DNA of 56,801 nt. It comes from an uncultured bacterium. Its GTDB lineage: Bacteria; Bacillota; Clostridia; Lachnospirales; Lachnospiraceae. The notes below the pieces were generated by a model. It ran no database searches and was not told the DNA's origin. It was given only the letters and a program-made list of their open reading frames with translations. Below, one piece after another: positions 22,848 to 31,954 of this stretch. Position 1 is the stretch's first letter, and every line of letters begins with the position of its first letter. The stretch is from the NCBI GenBank assembly GCA_905215775.1, contig CAJMRM010000012.1:1-56801 (forward strand), read 5' to 3'. The position numbers and the translations under genes are program-made.

Positions 22848-24010
22848 GAAACCCGTTATCAGAAACCATCACAGCTATCCCCCCGTCGGGGATCCGTAAA
22901 TTTTTTGACATTGTAAGCGAGATGAAGGACGCCATTTCCCTGGGAGTGGGCGAGCCGGATTTTGATACGCCCTGGCATATCCGGGACGAGGGGATCTATT
23001 CCCTGGAAAAGGGCCGGACCTTTTATACGTCCAATGCAGGACTGAAGGAGCTGAAGCTTGAGATCAGCCGGTATCTGAAGCGCCGGTTTGACGCGGCCTA
23101 TGATCCGGACAGGGAGATCATGGTCACGGTGGGAGGAAGCGAGGCCATTGACATCGCGCTCCGGGCCATGCTGGATCCGGGGGACGAGGTGCTGATCCCC
23201 CAGCCAAGCTACGTTTCCTATGTGCCGTGCACCATTCTGGCCGGAGGCGTGCCGGTGCCCATAGAGCTGGAGGAAAAGGACCGATTCCGCCTTACAAAGG
23301 AAAAGGTACTGGAAAAGCTCACGCCGAAAACGAAGATTCTGGTGCTCCCCTTCCCCAACAATCCCACCGGCTCCATTATGGAAGAAGAGGATCTGAGGGC
23401 GATTGCCGGCGTGGTCCTGGAAAGAGATCTGTTCGTTCTCTCGGATGAGATCTATTCGGAGCTGACTTACCAGGGCCGCCACTGCACCATTGCAGCGCTT
23501 CCCGGAATGAAGGAGCGGACGGTGCTGATCAATGGGTTTTCCAAATCCTATGCCATGACCGGCTGGCGTCTGGGCTATGCCTGTGCGCCGGAGAGGATCT
23601 TAAGCCAAATGCTGAAGATCCACCAGTATGCCATCATGTGTGCGCCCACCACCAGCCAGTATGCGGCGGTGGAGGCCTTGAGAAACGGAGACCGGGATGT
23701 GGAGGAGATGCGGGAGGCGTATGACCAGAGACGGAGGTTCCTGGTCAAGGCCCTGAGAGAGATGGGCTTTGACTGCTACGAGCCCCAGGGGGCCTTTTAT
23801 GTGTTCCCCAGCATCAAGAAGTTCGGCATGACCTCCGATGCATTTGCCCTGCGGCTTCTGGAGCAGGAGAAGGTTGCCGTGGTGCCTGGAACGGCCTTTG
23901 GAGCCTGCGGAGAGGGATACCTGAGGATCTCCTACGCATATTCGCTCCAGGATCTTAAGCGCGCTCTGGAGCGCATCGGCCGGTTTGTGTCCGGCCTGGA
24001 GGAAAAGTAG
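22844..24010 (+). CDS. PLP-dependent class I/II aminotransferase
   Basis: A 388-residue fold-type I enzyme with the usual order: GVGEPDFDTP near the N-terminus, PNNPTG, the DEIYSEL aspartate that contacts the pyridine nitrogen, and the PLP lysine in SKSYAMTGWR. It resembles the MalY/PatA/aspartate-aminotransferase group, probably acting on aromatic or branched substrates. It starts with GTG overlapping the Lrp stop by four bases, after an AAAGGATG site. Co-occurrence of an Lrp regulator with this aminotransferase is a common pairing in Firmicutes. Precise substrate unknown. Confidence 0.9.
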   Translation: MRNPLSETITAIPPSGIRKFFDIVSEMKDAISLGVGEPDFDTPWHIRDEGIYSLEKGRTFYTSNAGLKELKLEISRYLKRRFDAAYDPDREIMVTVGGSEAIDIALRAMLDPGDEVLIPQPSYVSYVPCTILAGGVPVPIELEEKDRFRLTKEKVLEKLTPKTKILVLPFPNNPTGSIMEEEDLRAIAGVVLERDLFVLSDEIYSELTYQGRHCTIAALPGMKERTVLINGFSKSYAMTGWRLGYACAPERILSQMLKIHQYAIMCAPTTSQYAAVEALRNGDRDVEEMREAYDQRRRFLVKALREMGFDCYEPQGAFYVFPSIKKFGMTSDAFALRLLEQEKVAVVPGTAFGACGEGYLRISYAYSLQDLKRALERIGRFVSGLEEK

Positions 24011-24011
24011 A

Positions 24012-24506
24012 ATGAATATTGTATTATATGAGCCGGAAATGCCGGCCAATACGGGAAATATCGGAAGGACCTGCGCAGCGACCAACACCAGGCTCCATCT
24101 CATTGAGCCCCTGGGCTTTAAGCTGAGTGAAAAGCATTTGGTGCGGGCCGGGCTGGATTACTGGGACAAGCTGGATGTGACGGTGTACAGCGACTTTGGG
24201 GATTTTTTAAAGAGAAACCCCGGCGCAAAGCTCTATATGGCAACCACCAAGGCTCCGGCAGTTTATACGGACGTGCAGTATGAGCCGGACTGCTATCTGA
24301 TGTTCGGGCCGGAAAGCCGCGGCATTCCGGAGGAGATTCTGGTGGAGTATCAGAAAACCTGTGTCCGGATCCCCATGTGGGGAGATATCCGGTCTCTGAA
24401 CCTGTCCAACTCTGTGGCTGTCCTCCTTTATGAGGCGCTGCGGCAGAACGGATTTGAGAGGATGACCATGGAGGGACACCTGCACCGGCTGGAATGGAAG
24501 GAATAA
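24012..24506 (+). CDS. trmL: tRNA (cytidine/uridine-34 2'-O)-methyltransferase
   Basis: SPOUT-family enzyme that methylates the wobble ribose of tRNA-Leu. It has 164 residues with all the family motifs of the trefoil-knot fold: NIVLYEPEMPANTGNIGRTC (substrate/AdoMet entry), FGPESRGIPEEIL and SLNLSNSVAVLLYEALRQ. Its start follows the aminotransferase stop by one base, with GGAGGAAAAG inside that gene, so it is co-transcribed. The length is standard for TrmL. Confidence 0.93.
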   Translation: MNIVLYEPEMPANTGNIGRTCAATNTRLHLIEPLGFKLSEKHLVRAGLDYWDKLDVTVYSDFGDFLKRNPGAKLYMATTKAPAVYTDVQYEPDCYLMFGPESRGIPEEILVEYQKTCVRIPMWGDIRSLNLSNSVAVLLYEALRQNGFERMTMEGHLHRLEWKE

Positions 24507-24535
24507 GGGATTCTATATTTTAAGGGAGGCGTCGT

Positions 24536-25687
24536 ATGCGTTACAGAAGACTTGGAAAGACGGAGCTGATGGTCAGTGAGATCGGACTGGGAGCGGAATG
24601 GCTGGAGCGTCATAATACAGAGGAGTGCCGGGCGGTCATCGACCGGTGCGAAGAACACGGGATCAATATCCTGGACTGCTGGATGCCGGAGCCCAAGGTG
24701 CGCAGCAACATAGGGGCAGCCATCCGGGGAAAGAGGGAGCGCTGGTTCATCCAGGGCCATCTGGGTTCCACCTGGCAGAACGGTCAGTACGTGCGTACCC
24801 GGGACATGGAGAAGGTGAAGGAGGCCTTCGCGGACCTTCTGGAGCGGCTGGAGACAGACTATATCGACCTGGGCATGATCCACTATGTGGACCGGGAGGA
24901 CGAGCTGGATTCCATCGTAAACGGACCGTTCTATGCATACGCCAGGGAATTGAAGGAAAGGGGCGTCATCCGCCACATCGGCCTCAGCACCCACAACCCC
25001 AGAGTGGCAAAAAAGGCGGTGGAGCTGGGGATCGTGGAAATGATGCTGTTCAGCATCAACCCGGCCTTCGACCTGCTTCCCGCATCCGAGGACATGAATA
25101 CATATTTTGCCGAAGAATATGATACGGCTTTGGGCGGCATTGATAAGGAACGCGCGGAACTTTACCGTCTCTGCGAAAAGAACGACGTGGGCCTGACGGT
25201 CATGAAGGGATTTGCGGGAGGGCGGCTGTTCGACGCGAAGCGCTCGCCTTTCGGAGTGGCGCTGACCCCGATCCAGTGTATCCATTACGCCCTCACAAGA
25301 CCGGCAGTTGCCTCCGTCCTGGCAGGGTACGATACGCCGGAGCATGTGGACGAGGCCGTTTCCTATGAGACGGCCACAGAGGAGGAACGGGATTATGCCA
25401 GTGTTCTGGCTTCTGCGCCCCGCCACGCCTACGACGGCCAGTGTACCTACTGCGGCCACTGCCGGCCTTGTCCCGCCGGCATCGACATTGCCATGGTCAA
25501 TAAGCTCTATGATCTGGCCTCCATGCAGCCGGAGGTCCCGGCGTCGGTCCGCGCCCATTATGAGGCGCTGGAGCGGACGGCTTCTGCCTGTACCGGCTGC
25601 CGCGGCTGCGAAACACGATGCCCCTTCCACGTTCCCGTGGCGGAGCGGATGGAGAAGGCAAGGGCGCTGTTTGAGGAAGGCGAATAA
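24536..25687 (+). CDS. Aldo/keto reductase-like protein with two 4Fe-4S clusters
   Basis: A 383-residue protein: TIM-barrel aldo/keto reductase domain (about 1-275), then a ferredoxin-like region with CTYCGHCRPCP (about 304-314) and CTGCRGCETRCP (about 349-360). In the barrel the catalytic Asp47 and His115 are present. At the canonical Tyr position (Asp+5) the sequence has Glu52, and at the Lys position (the K of ATK) it has His75. So ordinary NADPH-dependent hydride chemistry is doubtful, and an electron-transfer or radical role through the clusters is more likely. GGGAGG before ATG 24536 fixes the start. It is followed by a strong terminator. Confidence 0.85.
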   Translation: MRYRRLGKTELMVSEIGLGAEWLERHNTEECRAVIDRCEEHGINILDCWMPEPKVRSNIGAAIRGKRERWFIQGHLGSTWQNGQYVRTRDMEKVKEAFADLLERLETDYIDLGMIHYVDREDELDSIVNGPFYAYARELKERGVIRHIGLSTHNPRVAKKAVELGIVEMMLFSINPAFDLLPASEDMNTYFAEEYDTALGGIDKERAELYRLCEKNDVGLTVMKGFAGGRLFDAKRSPFGVALTPIQCIHYALTRPAVASVLAGYDTPEHVDEAVSYETATEEERDYASVLASAPRHAYDGQCTYCGHCRPCPAGIDIAMVNKLYDLASMQPEVPASVRAHYEALERTASACTGCRGCETRCPFHVPVAERMEKARALFEEGE

Positions 25688-25711
25688 AGCGGAACCTATT
25701 TTGATACATAT

Positions 25712-25749
25712 AAAAAAAGCTCTGGAGATGGGACTCCGGGGCTTTTTTT
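25712..25749 (+). terminator. Terminator ending the trmL/aldo-keto reductase unit
   Basis: The left arm (from 25712) begins with seven A and pairs through GCTCTGGAG with CTCCGGGGC. The right arm is followed by a run of seven T. Confidence 0.85.
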
Positions 25750-25950
25750 ATGCAGCAGAAATGTCGGCCAGCTCCGGCAAGCATTTTTGAGCGATTTCAA
25801 TGGGTAAACAATTAATGTTTGCCAAAATAATATATAATATAAATAATTGCGTGTATTCATGGGAGTTTCCAACGATTTATCATGGAAAATATGCTGGATC
25901 ATATAAAACAAAAATATAATTTGTGTAAGTGAAAAAAATGTGAGATTTTA

Positions 25951-25980
25951 TTGAAAAATATCAACGATGTATGATAGTAT
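25951..25980 (+). promoter_or_regulatory. Candidate promoter of the M20 hydrolase gene
   Basis: TTGAAA at 25951-25956, an 18-base spacer and TAGTAT at 25975-25980, in a 270-base AT-rich gap (25750-26017). No other feature was recognised in that gap. A regulator such as the neighbouring LysR protein may bind here (inference). Confidence 0.45.
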
Positions 25981-26017
25981 ATGTACATATTTAGGAGAAG
26001 TTAGGAGGCAAAACCAT

Positions 26018-27211
26018 ATGGACAAAGCAAAACAGAAGATCGTGGAAACTGTCGATGCGGCCCGGGAGGACCTGCTTGCCCTGTCAAAGAAGATCCATGA
26101 CAACCCGGAGCTGGGCTTCCAGGAGTTTAAGGCCATGGGCTTTATCAGCGATACTCTGGAAAAGCATGGCTTTACGGTGCAGAGAGGCTATGGAGGCCTG
26201 GAAACATCCTTCCGTGCGGATCTATGCGGGAACGGGGAGGGACCCACGGTGGCGTTCCTGGCAGAGTATGACGCCTTAAACGGAATCGGCCACGGGTGCG
26301 GACACAACCTGATCGCTACCTGCTCCACAGGCGCATTTCTGGGACTGGCTCCCCTGATGAAGGAGCTGCCGGGCCGGATCTCCATCATCGGTACGCCGGC
26401 GGAAGAGGGCGGAGCCGGAAAGGTAAAGCTTCTGGCCAATGGAGCGTTTGACGATGTGGACTATGCTTTGATGATGCATCCCTCGGGCGGCCGCTCCAAC
26501 CTGGTGGGCCGGGGAGGCCGTGCGGCATGTACAGTACGCGTGGACTTTACGGGAAAGGGGGCCCATTCTTCTGCTCCTCAGAATGGGATCAATGCGCTGA
26601 GTGCTGTGATCAGCGTATTTAACCAGATCGATATGATGCGTCCCACGTTTGATCCCCAGGACAATATCAATGGGATCGTAACCAACGGCGGTGCGGCGGC
26701 CAACATCATCCCGGCCAGCGCGGGCTGCGCGTTCTGCCTCCGGGCGGATACCATGAAGAGGATCGAGGTTCTGATCGACCTGATCAAAACGTGTGTGGCC
26801 AACGCGGAAAAGCTGACAGGAGCCAAAGGACAGGTGGCCTGGGACGATATTTCTGCTGAACGGTATCCCAGCCGGCCCATGTGTCAGGCATTTAAGGATA
26901 ATATGCATGAGCTGGGGATCGAAATGACCTGGCCGGATCCGAAAAAACAGTACGGTTCTTCGGACATTGGAAATGTTTCGATTAAAATTCCGGCGATCCA
27001 TGATTATCTTTCCATCACCGATGATAAGACGATCCAGGCCCATACGGTGGAGTATGCGGAGGCATCCGGTACGCCGGAGGCCAATGAGGTATGTCTGAAG
27101 GGAGCGAAGGGGCTGGCCATGACCGCTTATGATATCCTATCGGATCCGAATTTCCAGAGGGAGATCAAGGAGTATCACGAGAAACAGATTCCGGATTTTT
27201 ATAAAAATTAG
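26018..27211 (+). CDS. M20-family amidohydrolase (ACY1L2/AbgB-like)
   Basis: A 397-residue zinc peptidase/amidase. Metal-site motifs are visible: EYDALNGIGHGCGHN (residues about 80-94) and GTPAEEGGAG (about 123-132), plus the dimerisation domain insert between about 170 and 290. The nearest described branch hydrolyses N-acyl or dipeptide-like amides (PM20D2, AbgB). The start has TTAGGAGGC. The gene is monocistronic between a candidate promoter and a terminator, and the LysR gene follows. It is one of three M20 enzymes in this island. Substrate unknown. Confidence 0.88.
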   Translation: MDKAKQKIVETVDAAREDLLALSKKIHDNPELGFQEFKAMGFISDTLEKHGFTVQRGYGGLETSFRADLCGNGEGPTVAFLAEYDALNGIGHGCGHNLIATCSTGAFLGLAPLMKELPGRISIIGTPAEEGGAGKVKLLANGAFDDVDYALMMHPSGGRSNLVGRGGRAACTVRVDFTGKGAHSSAPQNGINALSAVISVFNQIDMMRPTFDPQDNINGIVTNGGAAANIIPASAGCAFCLRADTMKRIEVLIDLIKTCVANAEKLTGAKGQVAWDDISAERYPSRPMCQAFKDNMHELGIEMTWPDPKKQYGSSDIGNVSIKIPAIHDYLSITDDKTIQAHTVEYAEASGTPEANEVCLKGAKGLAMTAYDILSDPNFQREIKEYHEKQIPDFYKN

Positions 27212-27223
27212 AAAGGCAAGACG

Positions 27224-27261
27224 GGCCAGGGGAGGAGGTGAGCTTCCGCCTCTGGCCTTTG
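27224..27261 (+). terminator. Hairpin terminator between the M20 gene and the LysR gene
   Basis: GGCCAG at 27224-27229 pairs with CTGGCC at 27252-27257, with further G/C pairs inside, then TTT. The poor T run makes it a moderate terminator. Confidence 0.6.
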
Positions 27262-27280
27262 AGAAAGAGAGGGGCAGGGT

Positions 27281-28153
27281 ATGGAGCTTTACCAGCTGAG
27301 ATATTTTGCGAGAGCGGCAGCCTATGAGAATATTTCCATGGCGGCTCAGGACCTCCACGTGACCCAGCCGTCCATCAGCAAGGCGGTGAAGGCTCTGGAA
27401 AAGGAGCTGCAGGTGGAGCTGATGCGGAGAAATGGAAAATATTGTGAGCTGACTCATGAGGGGCGACGGTTTCAGGCCAGGATCCTGCCAGTGCTGGCTG
27501 AGTTGGACGAAATCCCGGCAGAGATCCAGAACCGGAGAGCCAGGAAGCAGATACGGATCAATGTATTGTCGGCCTCCTTTATGATGCCGTCCCTTATAAA
27601 AAAATACAGAGAGACTCATCCGGACGTTTTTTTCACTCTTCTGGACCGGAGGGAGGCGATCAACTGGGACATCTGTATCCGCAGTACGCTTCCGGAGGTA
27701 TTTTTCAGTAATGCTGTTAAACTCATGGATGAAAGATTGCTTTTTGCATGTAAAAAGGGGACAGAACTGGCAGAGAAGGAGCGTATCTCTTTAGGAGATC
27801 TGACAGATGTGGATTTTGTTGTATTAAAAAAAGGAGGGAGTATCCGGGCTGTTTCGGATAAAAAGTTTAAAGAACGTGGATTTATACCAAGAATTTCTTA
27901 CGAGTGTGACAATCATTATATATTGAAACGAATGGTGGAGGAGGGACTGGGAGTAGCTATATGGCCAGAGTATTCCTGGAGAAGAAAACTTGAGGAAGAG
28001 GATGATGGCTCCAGTATATGCTTAAAACCATTAGATATTGCGGAATTTACCCGGTCTTTATATTTAATACGGCAAAAAGATGTGAAATTAACGGAAAATA
28101 TCGAGGAATTTATTGAGTTTACCATTGATTATTTTGATATGATAAAAAAATAA
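27281..28153 (+). CDS. LysR-family transcription regulator
   Basis: A 290-residue regulator: N-terminal winged helix (1-60, MELYQLRYFARAAAYENIS start and QPSISKAVKALEKEL recognition helix) and a C-terminal substrate-binding domain (about 85-285). It stands between an M20 hydrolase and an oligopeptide ABC operon, so its effector is probably a small amide or peptide and its targets those genes (inference). The 3' half is clearly more AT-rich than the 5' half, marking the beginning of a low-GC stretch. The GAGAGGGGCAGGG ribosome site fits ATG 27281. Confidence 0.9.
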   Translation: MELYQLRYFARAAAYENISMAAQDLHVTQPSISKAVKALEKELQVELMRRNGKYCELTHEGRRFQARILPVLAELDEIPAEIQNRRARKQIRINVLSASFMMPSLIKKYRETHPDVFFTLLDRREAINWDICIRSTLPEVFFSNAVKLMDERLLFACKKGTELAEKERISLGDLTDVDFVVLKKGGSIRAVSDKKFKERGFIPRISYECDNHYILKRMVEEGLGVAIWPEYSWRRKLEEEDDGSSICLKPLDIAEFTRSLYLIRQKDVKLTENIEEFIEFTIDYFDMIKK

Positions 28154-28216
28154 CGGGTAAACTTTTAAAAATCAGAAAACATTCCCATTAAGAATGGATT
28201 GTATTCTCAAGAATTA

Positions 28217-28246
28217 TTGGACAAACGAAGCATTCAAAATTATAAT
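28217..28246 (+). promoter_or_regulatory. Promoter of the oligopeptide ABC operon
   Basis: TTGGAC at 28217-28222, an 18-base spacer and a perfect TATAAT at 28241-28246. The leader of about 145 bases to 28400 contains a weak GGGG/CCCC hairpin with a T-rich flank at 28292-28318, which may attenuate transcription. Confidence 0.65.
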
Positions 28247-28399
28247 AAGATTATTAAAAAGCGCTTTTAAAAGGTCGTACCAGTAAAATGGCCGGGGTGT
28301 GTAAACTCCCCTTTCTTTTGAAGGCGTTTTTTTATGCTTTTAGAGGATATGGGAGTGCACGGGCGGCCAGGGATGTGAAAAAGGAGGCTCGTGAAAAGT

Positions 28400-30016
28400 A
28401 TGAAGAAAAAGAAATACCGTGTAATTGCAGCATTGATGGCGATGGCAGTTATGGCTGGAAGCCTGACTGGATGTGGTGGAAACAAGAATGCTCCGGCGGA
28501 AGCTGGGAGTGCTGCTTCAGGAACTGCGGCGGAAGGAAATGGCGGGGGAGCATCGGCGGCGTCAGGTGAGATTAATGCTGAGAAACCGGCAGAAGGAATG
28601 GCGTTAAAAGAGGATATCGTGATCGGAATGCAGTCCAAACATACAACCGTGGATGCTATGGACGCCAGCAACACCCAGCATAACTATATGTACCGTATGG
28701 TATATGATACCCCTGTTCATTTTAACAATACTACAAAAGAACTGGAGCCTTCTCTGGCAGAGGAATGGTCTACCGAGGATGGCGGAAAAACCTATATTTT
28801 CAAACTTCGGGATGGTGTAAAATTCCATAACGGAGAGACATTAAAGGCTTCAGACTTTGTGTTCACATTTAAGCGTATGGAGGGGACTACTTCCTGTAAT
28901 GGTTTGTTCTTAAAGGTAGAGAGCGTGGAAGCGGTAGACGATCTGACTGTAAAAATGACACTGGTAGATCCGAACCTGGACTGGCCGTACATGATGACTC
29001 TTCCAACTGCCAGCATTATGAACGAAAAGGCAGTTACGGACGATCCGGAGAAAGGGCCGGCCGTAGGAACTGGTCCATGGATGGTTGATTCTTATGAGTT
29101 TGGAAACTATACAAAGCTTGTAGCATTTGAAGACAGCTGGAGAGGAGCTCCCAATGCCAAGAGCTTTACCTTCCGTTATATTCCTGAGGATTCGGCTCGT
29201 CTGATCGCACTCCAGAATGGAGAAATCGATATCTGTCAGACACCGGCTGCCATTGAGCTTGGAAGAATTGAAGAGGATCCGGCTCTGGATCTGATTTCTT
29301 ACAAAGGTGGATCTCTGACATATATGGCTTTCAATACCCAGAAAGACCCTGCCAAAGACGAAAATTTACGTAAAGCAGTTGCCCATGCCATTGATATTGA
29401 TTCCATCATCGCTGTTGCAGCGGAAGGCCGTGGAGAAAAGGCTACATCCTTCTGGGGATGGGATGAATTTGGATTCTATGACTGCGGCGGATATACAAGA
29501 GATCTGGATAAGGCAAAAGAGTATCTTGCAAAAGCATTCCCCAACGGAAATGCTACCCTGGATATTTCTGTTGGAGCAGACCGTAAAACGATTGCTGAGA
29601 TGATCCAGAGCCAGTGTAAAGAAATTGGCCTGACTATAAACATTGTTGAACTGGATTCTGCTGGAATCAGTACCACGACTACCAACGGTGAGCACCAGTC
29701 CTGTCTCTATGGTATGGGATTCAATATCTTCGGCGACGATGCAAGACGTATCTTACAGCCTGGCTCTGCAGTAAATAAGGCCCATTATGACAGCCCGGAG
29801 GTTATGGACTTATTAGATAAAGCAGTTGCAGAAGAGGATGAAGCAAAGAGACTGGATTATTATAAGCAGATTCAGGAAAATGTTTACGAACACGTTCCAT
29901 ATATTCCGATCTATTATGCAGACGGATTCATCGGCGTTAAAAAAGGAACTGGCGGAATCGATATCTACCCGACCAGCCACCATGATTTCTCCAACATTTT
30001 CGTTCCAGCCGAATAA
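28400..30016 (+). CDS. Peptide ABC transporter substrate-binding lipoprotein (family 5)
   Basis: A 538-residue DppA/OppA-type receptor, anchored outside the membrane by a lipobox (LTGC, Cys25) after a short signal. A Gly/Ala/Ser/Glu-rich linker (about 26-60) leads to the SBP_bac_5 domain, with the conserved LKDGVKFHNGE-like strand (here LRDGVKFHNGE, about 137-147). Start 28400 is 12 bases after AAGGAGG; a GTG at 28391 in the same frame is too close to that site. First gene of a five-gene transporter. A strong terminator follows it, as usual for a receptor made in excess. Codon use is more A/T-rich than in the flanking genes. Confidence 0.92.
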   Translation: MKKKKYRVIAALMAMAVMAGSLTGCGGNKNAPAEAGSAASGTAAEGNGGGASAASGEINAEKPAEGMALKEDIVIGMQSKHTTVDAMDASNTQHNYMYRMVYDTPVHFNNTTKELEPSLAEEWSTEDGGKTYIFKLRDGVKFHNGETLKASDFVFTFKRMEGTTSCNGLFLKVESVEAVDDLTVKMTLVDPNLDWPYMMTLPTASIMNEKAVTDDPEKGPAVGTGPWMVDSYEFGNYTKLVAFEDSWRGAPNAKSFTFRYIPEDSARLIALQNGEIDICQTPAAIELGRIEEDPALDLISYKGGSLTYMAFNTQKDPAKDENLRKAVAHAIDIDSIIAVAAEGRGEKATSFWGWDEFGFYDCGGYTRDLDKAKEYLAKAFPNGNATLDISVGADRKTIAEMIQSQCKEIGLTINIVELDSAGISTTTTNGEHQSCLYGMGFNIFGDDARRILQPGSAVNKAHYDSPEVMDLLDKAVAEEDEAKRLDYYKQIQENVYEHVPYIPIYYADGFIGVKKGTGGIDIYPTSHHDFSNIFVPAE

Positions 30017-30045
30017 TTTCCGGATATAATATGTACATTTTTCGG

Positions 30046-30079
30046 AAAGAAGCGGCTCTTTAAAGAGCCGCTTCTTTTT
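30046..30079 (+). terminator. Terminator between receptor and permease genes
   Basis: A 13-pair stem (30046-30058 with 30065-30077) with a TTTAAA loop and a T run on the right arm. The permease gene starts 33 bases later, so some read-through must occur. The hairpin probably sets a high receptor-to-permease ratio. Confidence 0.8.
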
Positions 30080-30111
30080 AAAAAGCATTTTCCAGAACAG
30101 GAGGATGATGT

Positions 30112-31065
30112 ATGCACCGATACATAATCAAAAGACTTTTATTAATGATTCCCGTTATCATTGGAGTTTCATTCCTTGTATTTTTTATCATGGATCTGGC
30201 TCCTGGCGACGCGGTAGATATCCTGGCTCCAGAGGGAGCGACTGCAGAGGACCTGGAGGCGATCCGTCATGATCTGGGTCTGGATCAGCCGGTCATTGTA
30301 CGGTATGTGAAATATATGGGCGGTATGCTTCATGGAGATATGGGAGTTTCCTATGTATCAAAGACAGACGTATTCGATACATACATGGAAAAGCTCCCGG
30401 CAACGATCAAGCTTTCATTTGCATCGATTCTGGTTTCAATCCTGTTGTCGGTACCATTGGGAATTTATTCAGCAACCAGACAAGGGACGGTCCAGGATAA
30501 TATCAGTATGATCGTGGCTATGATCGGCCTTTCCATGCCAAACTTCTGGCTGGGGCTGCTCCTTATCATTGTCTTCTCTCTAAACCTGGGCTGGCTCCCG
30601 TCTGGCGGCGATCAGACCCTGTCGTCCATCGTACTTCCGGCAATTACCATAGGAACCGGACTTATGGCTACGCTGACTAGAACGACCCGTTCCTCAATGC
30701 TGGATGTGTTAAAACAGGAGTATTTAAGAACAGCAAGAGCGAAGGGGATTCCGGAAAAAATTGTAATTACATCCCATGCCTTGAGAAATGCATTGATTCC
30801 GATTATCACCATCATTGGAACCCAGCTGGCTGGTGTATTGGGCGGAAGCGTTCTTACAGAAACTGTATTTGCATGGCCGGGAGTCGGACGTCTGATCGTG
30901 GATTCCCTGAATATGCGGGATACTCCACTGGTTACAGGCAGCATCATTATGACAACAATTCTCCTTAGTATTATCCTGCTTCTCGTTGACCTGCTTTATG
31001 CAGTTGTAGATCCGCGGATCAAAGCACAGTATGTGGCAAAAAGGGGGAAAAAGAGACATGGCTAA
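30112..31065 (+). CDS. Peptide ABC transporter permease, DppB type
   Basis: A 317-residue inner-membrane permease with six hydrophobic helices and the BPD_transp_1 EAA loop (about 190-220, in ARAKGIPEKIVITSHALRNAL). It forms the channel with the next gene product. An ACAGGAGGATGATGT site precedes the start, and the stop overlaps the next start by eight bases. The start MHRYIIKRLLLMIPVIIGVS is the standard DppB opening. Confidence 0.93.
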   Translation: MHRYIIKRLLLMIPVIIGVSFLVFFIMDLAPGDAVDILAPEGATAEDLEAIRHDLGLDQPVIVRYVKYMGGMLHGDMGVSYVSKTDVFDTYMEKLPATIKLSFASILVSILLSVPLGIYSATRQGTVQDNISMIVAMIGLSMPNFWLGLLLIIVFSLNLGWLPSGGDQTLSSIVLPAITIGTGLMATLTRTTRSSMLDVLKQEYLRTARAKGIPEKIVITSHALRNALIPIITIIGTQLAGVLGGSVLTETVFAWPGVGRLIVDSLNMRDTPLVTGSIIMTTILLSIILLLVDLLYAVVDPRIKAQYVAKRGKKRHG

Positions 31066-31942
31066 AACCGTTGAGGCAAATGCTCCCAGAAAGGCACGCA
31101 GCCAGATGGGAGAGGTATGGCATCAGTTTAGAAGAAATAAAGGCGCTATGATTGGATCGGCCATTGTTTTGATCATTGTATTTATTGCGCTGTTTGCAGA
31201 TGTTTTTCTGGATTATGATACCCAGGTAGTAGGGCAGAATGTTGCGGAGCGTCTTCAGTGGCCTAGCGCAAAGCATTGGTTTGGAACGGATGAGCTGGGA
31301 CGGGATATCTTTTTCCGTGTACTTTATGGAACAAGGTTTTCATGTTCTGTGGGACTTGTGGCTGTTACCATCGGTCTGGTAATTGGCGTAACTTTGGGAG
31401 CTATTGCCGGCTTTTACGGAGGAACGCTGGAAGAAGTAATTATGCGAAGCACAGATATTCTGGGAGCTGTGCCGAATATGCTGATGGCTATCGTTATTGT
31501 ATCTGTTTTAGGACAGAGTATCTGGAATTTAATGCTTGCAGTTGGTATTACAAGTGTGCCGCAGTTTGTCAGGATCACAAGAGCAGCCGTGCTGACTGTA
31601 AGAAACCAGGAGTATGTGGAAGCATCGAAGGCTATTGGATTATCAAATCGAAGGATTATTTTTAAACACATCCTTCCCAACTGCCTGTCTCCGATCATTG
31701 TTCAGGCGACACTCCGCGTGGCATCCGCTATCATTTCCGCCTCCAGCCTGAGCTTTCTGGGTCTGGGTGTTCCGGCACCGGCTCCAGAATGGGGAGCTCT
31801 GCTTTCAGGAGGAAGAAAATATATCCGTGACTATTCCTACATGACGCTGTTTCCGGGTCTTGCCATTATGATCACTGTACTGGCGCTGAATATGATGGGA
31901 GACGGGCTTAGGGACTCTCTGGATCCGAAACTTAAGAAATAG
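31058..31942 (+). CDS. Peptide ABC transporter permease, DppC type
   Basis: A 294-residue second permease: an OppC N-terminal segment (about 10-55), then the BPD_transp_1 domain with the EAA loop EASKAIGLSNRRIIFKHILP (about 188-207). ATG 31058 follows AAGGGGGAAAAAG and overlaps dppB, so the upstream in-frame start at 31031 is not used. It pairs with the DppB-type protein to make the translocation pore. Confidence 0.93.
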   Translation: MAKTVEANAPRKARSQMGEVWHQFRRNKGAMIGSAIVLIIVFIALFADVFLDYDTQVVGQNVAERLQWPSAKHWFGTDELGRDIFFRVLYGTRFSCSVGLVAVTIGLVIGVTLGAIAGFYGGTLEEVIMRSTDILGAVPNMLMAIVIVSVLGQSIWNLMLAVGITSVPQFVRITRAAVLTVRNQEYVEASKAIGLSNRRIIFKHILPNCLSPIIVQATLRVASAIISASSLSFLGLGVPAPAPEWGALLSGGRKYIRDYSYMTLFPGLAIMITVLALNMMGDGLRDSLDPKLKK

Positions 31943-31954
31943 GAGGACGGCAGA

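Noticed and set aside
28292..28318. Hairpin GGGG/CCCC with T-rich flank upstream of the peptide receptor gene as a terminator
   Set aside because: The stem is four pairs plus a mismatch, too weak to call a terminator; it is mentioned only as a possible attenuator.
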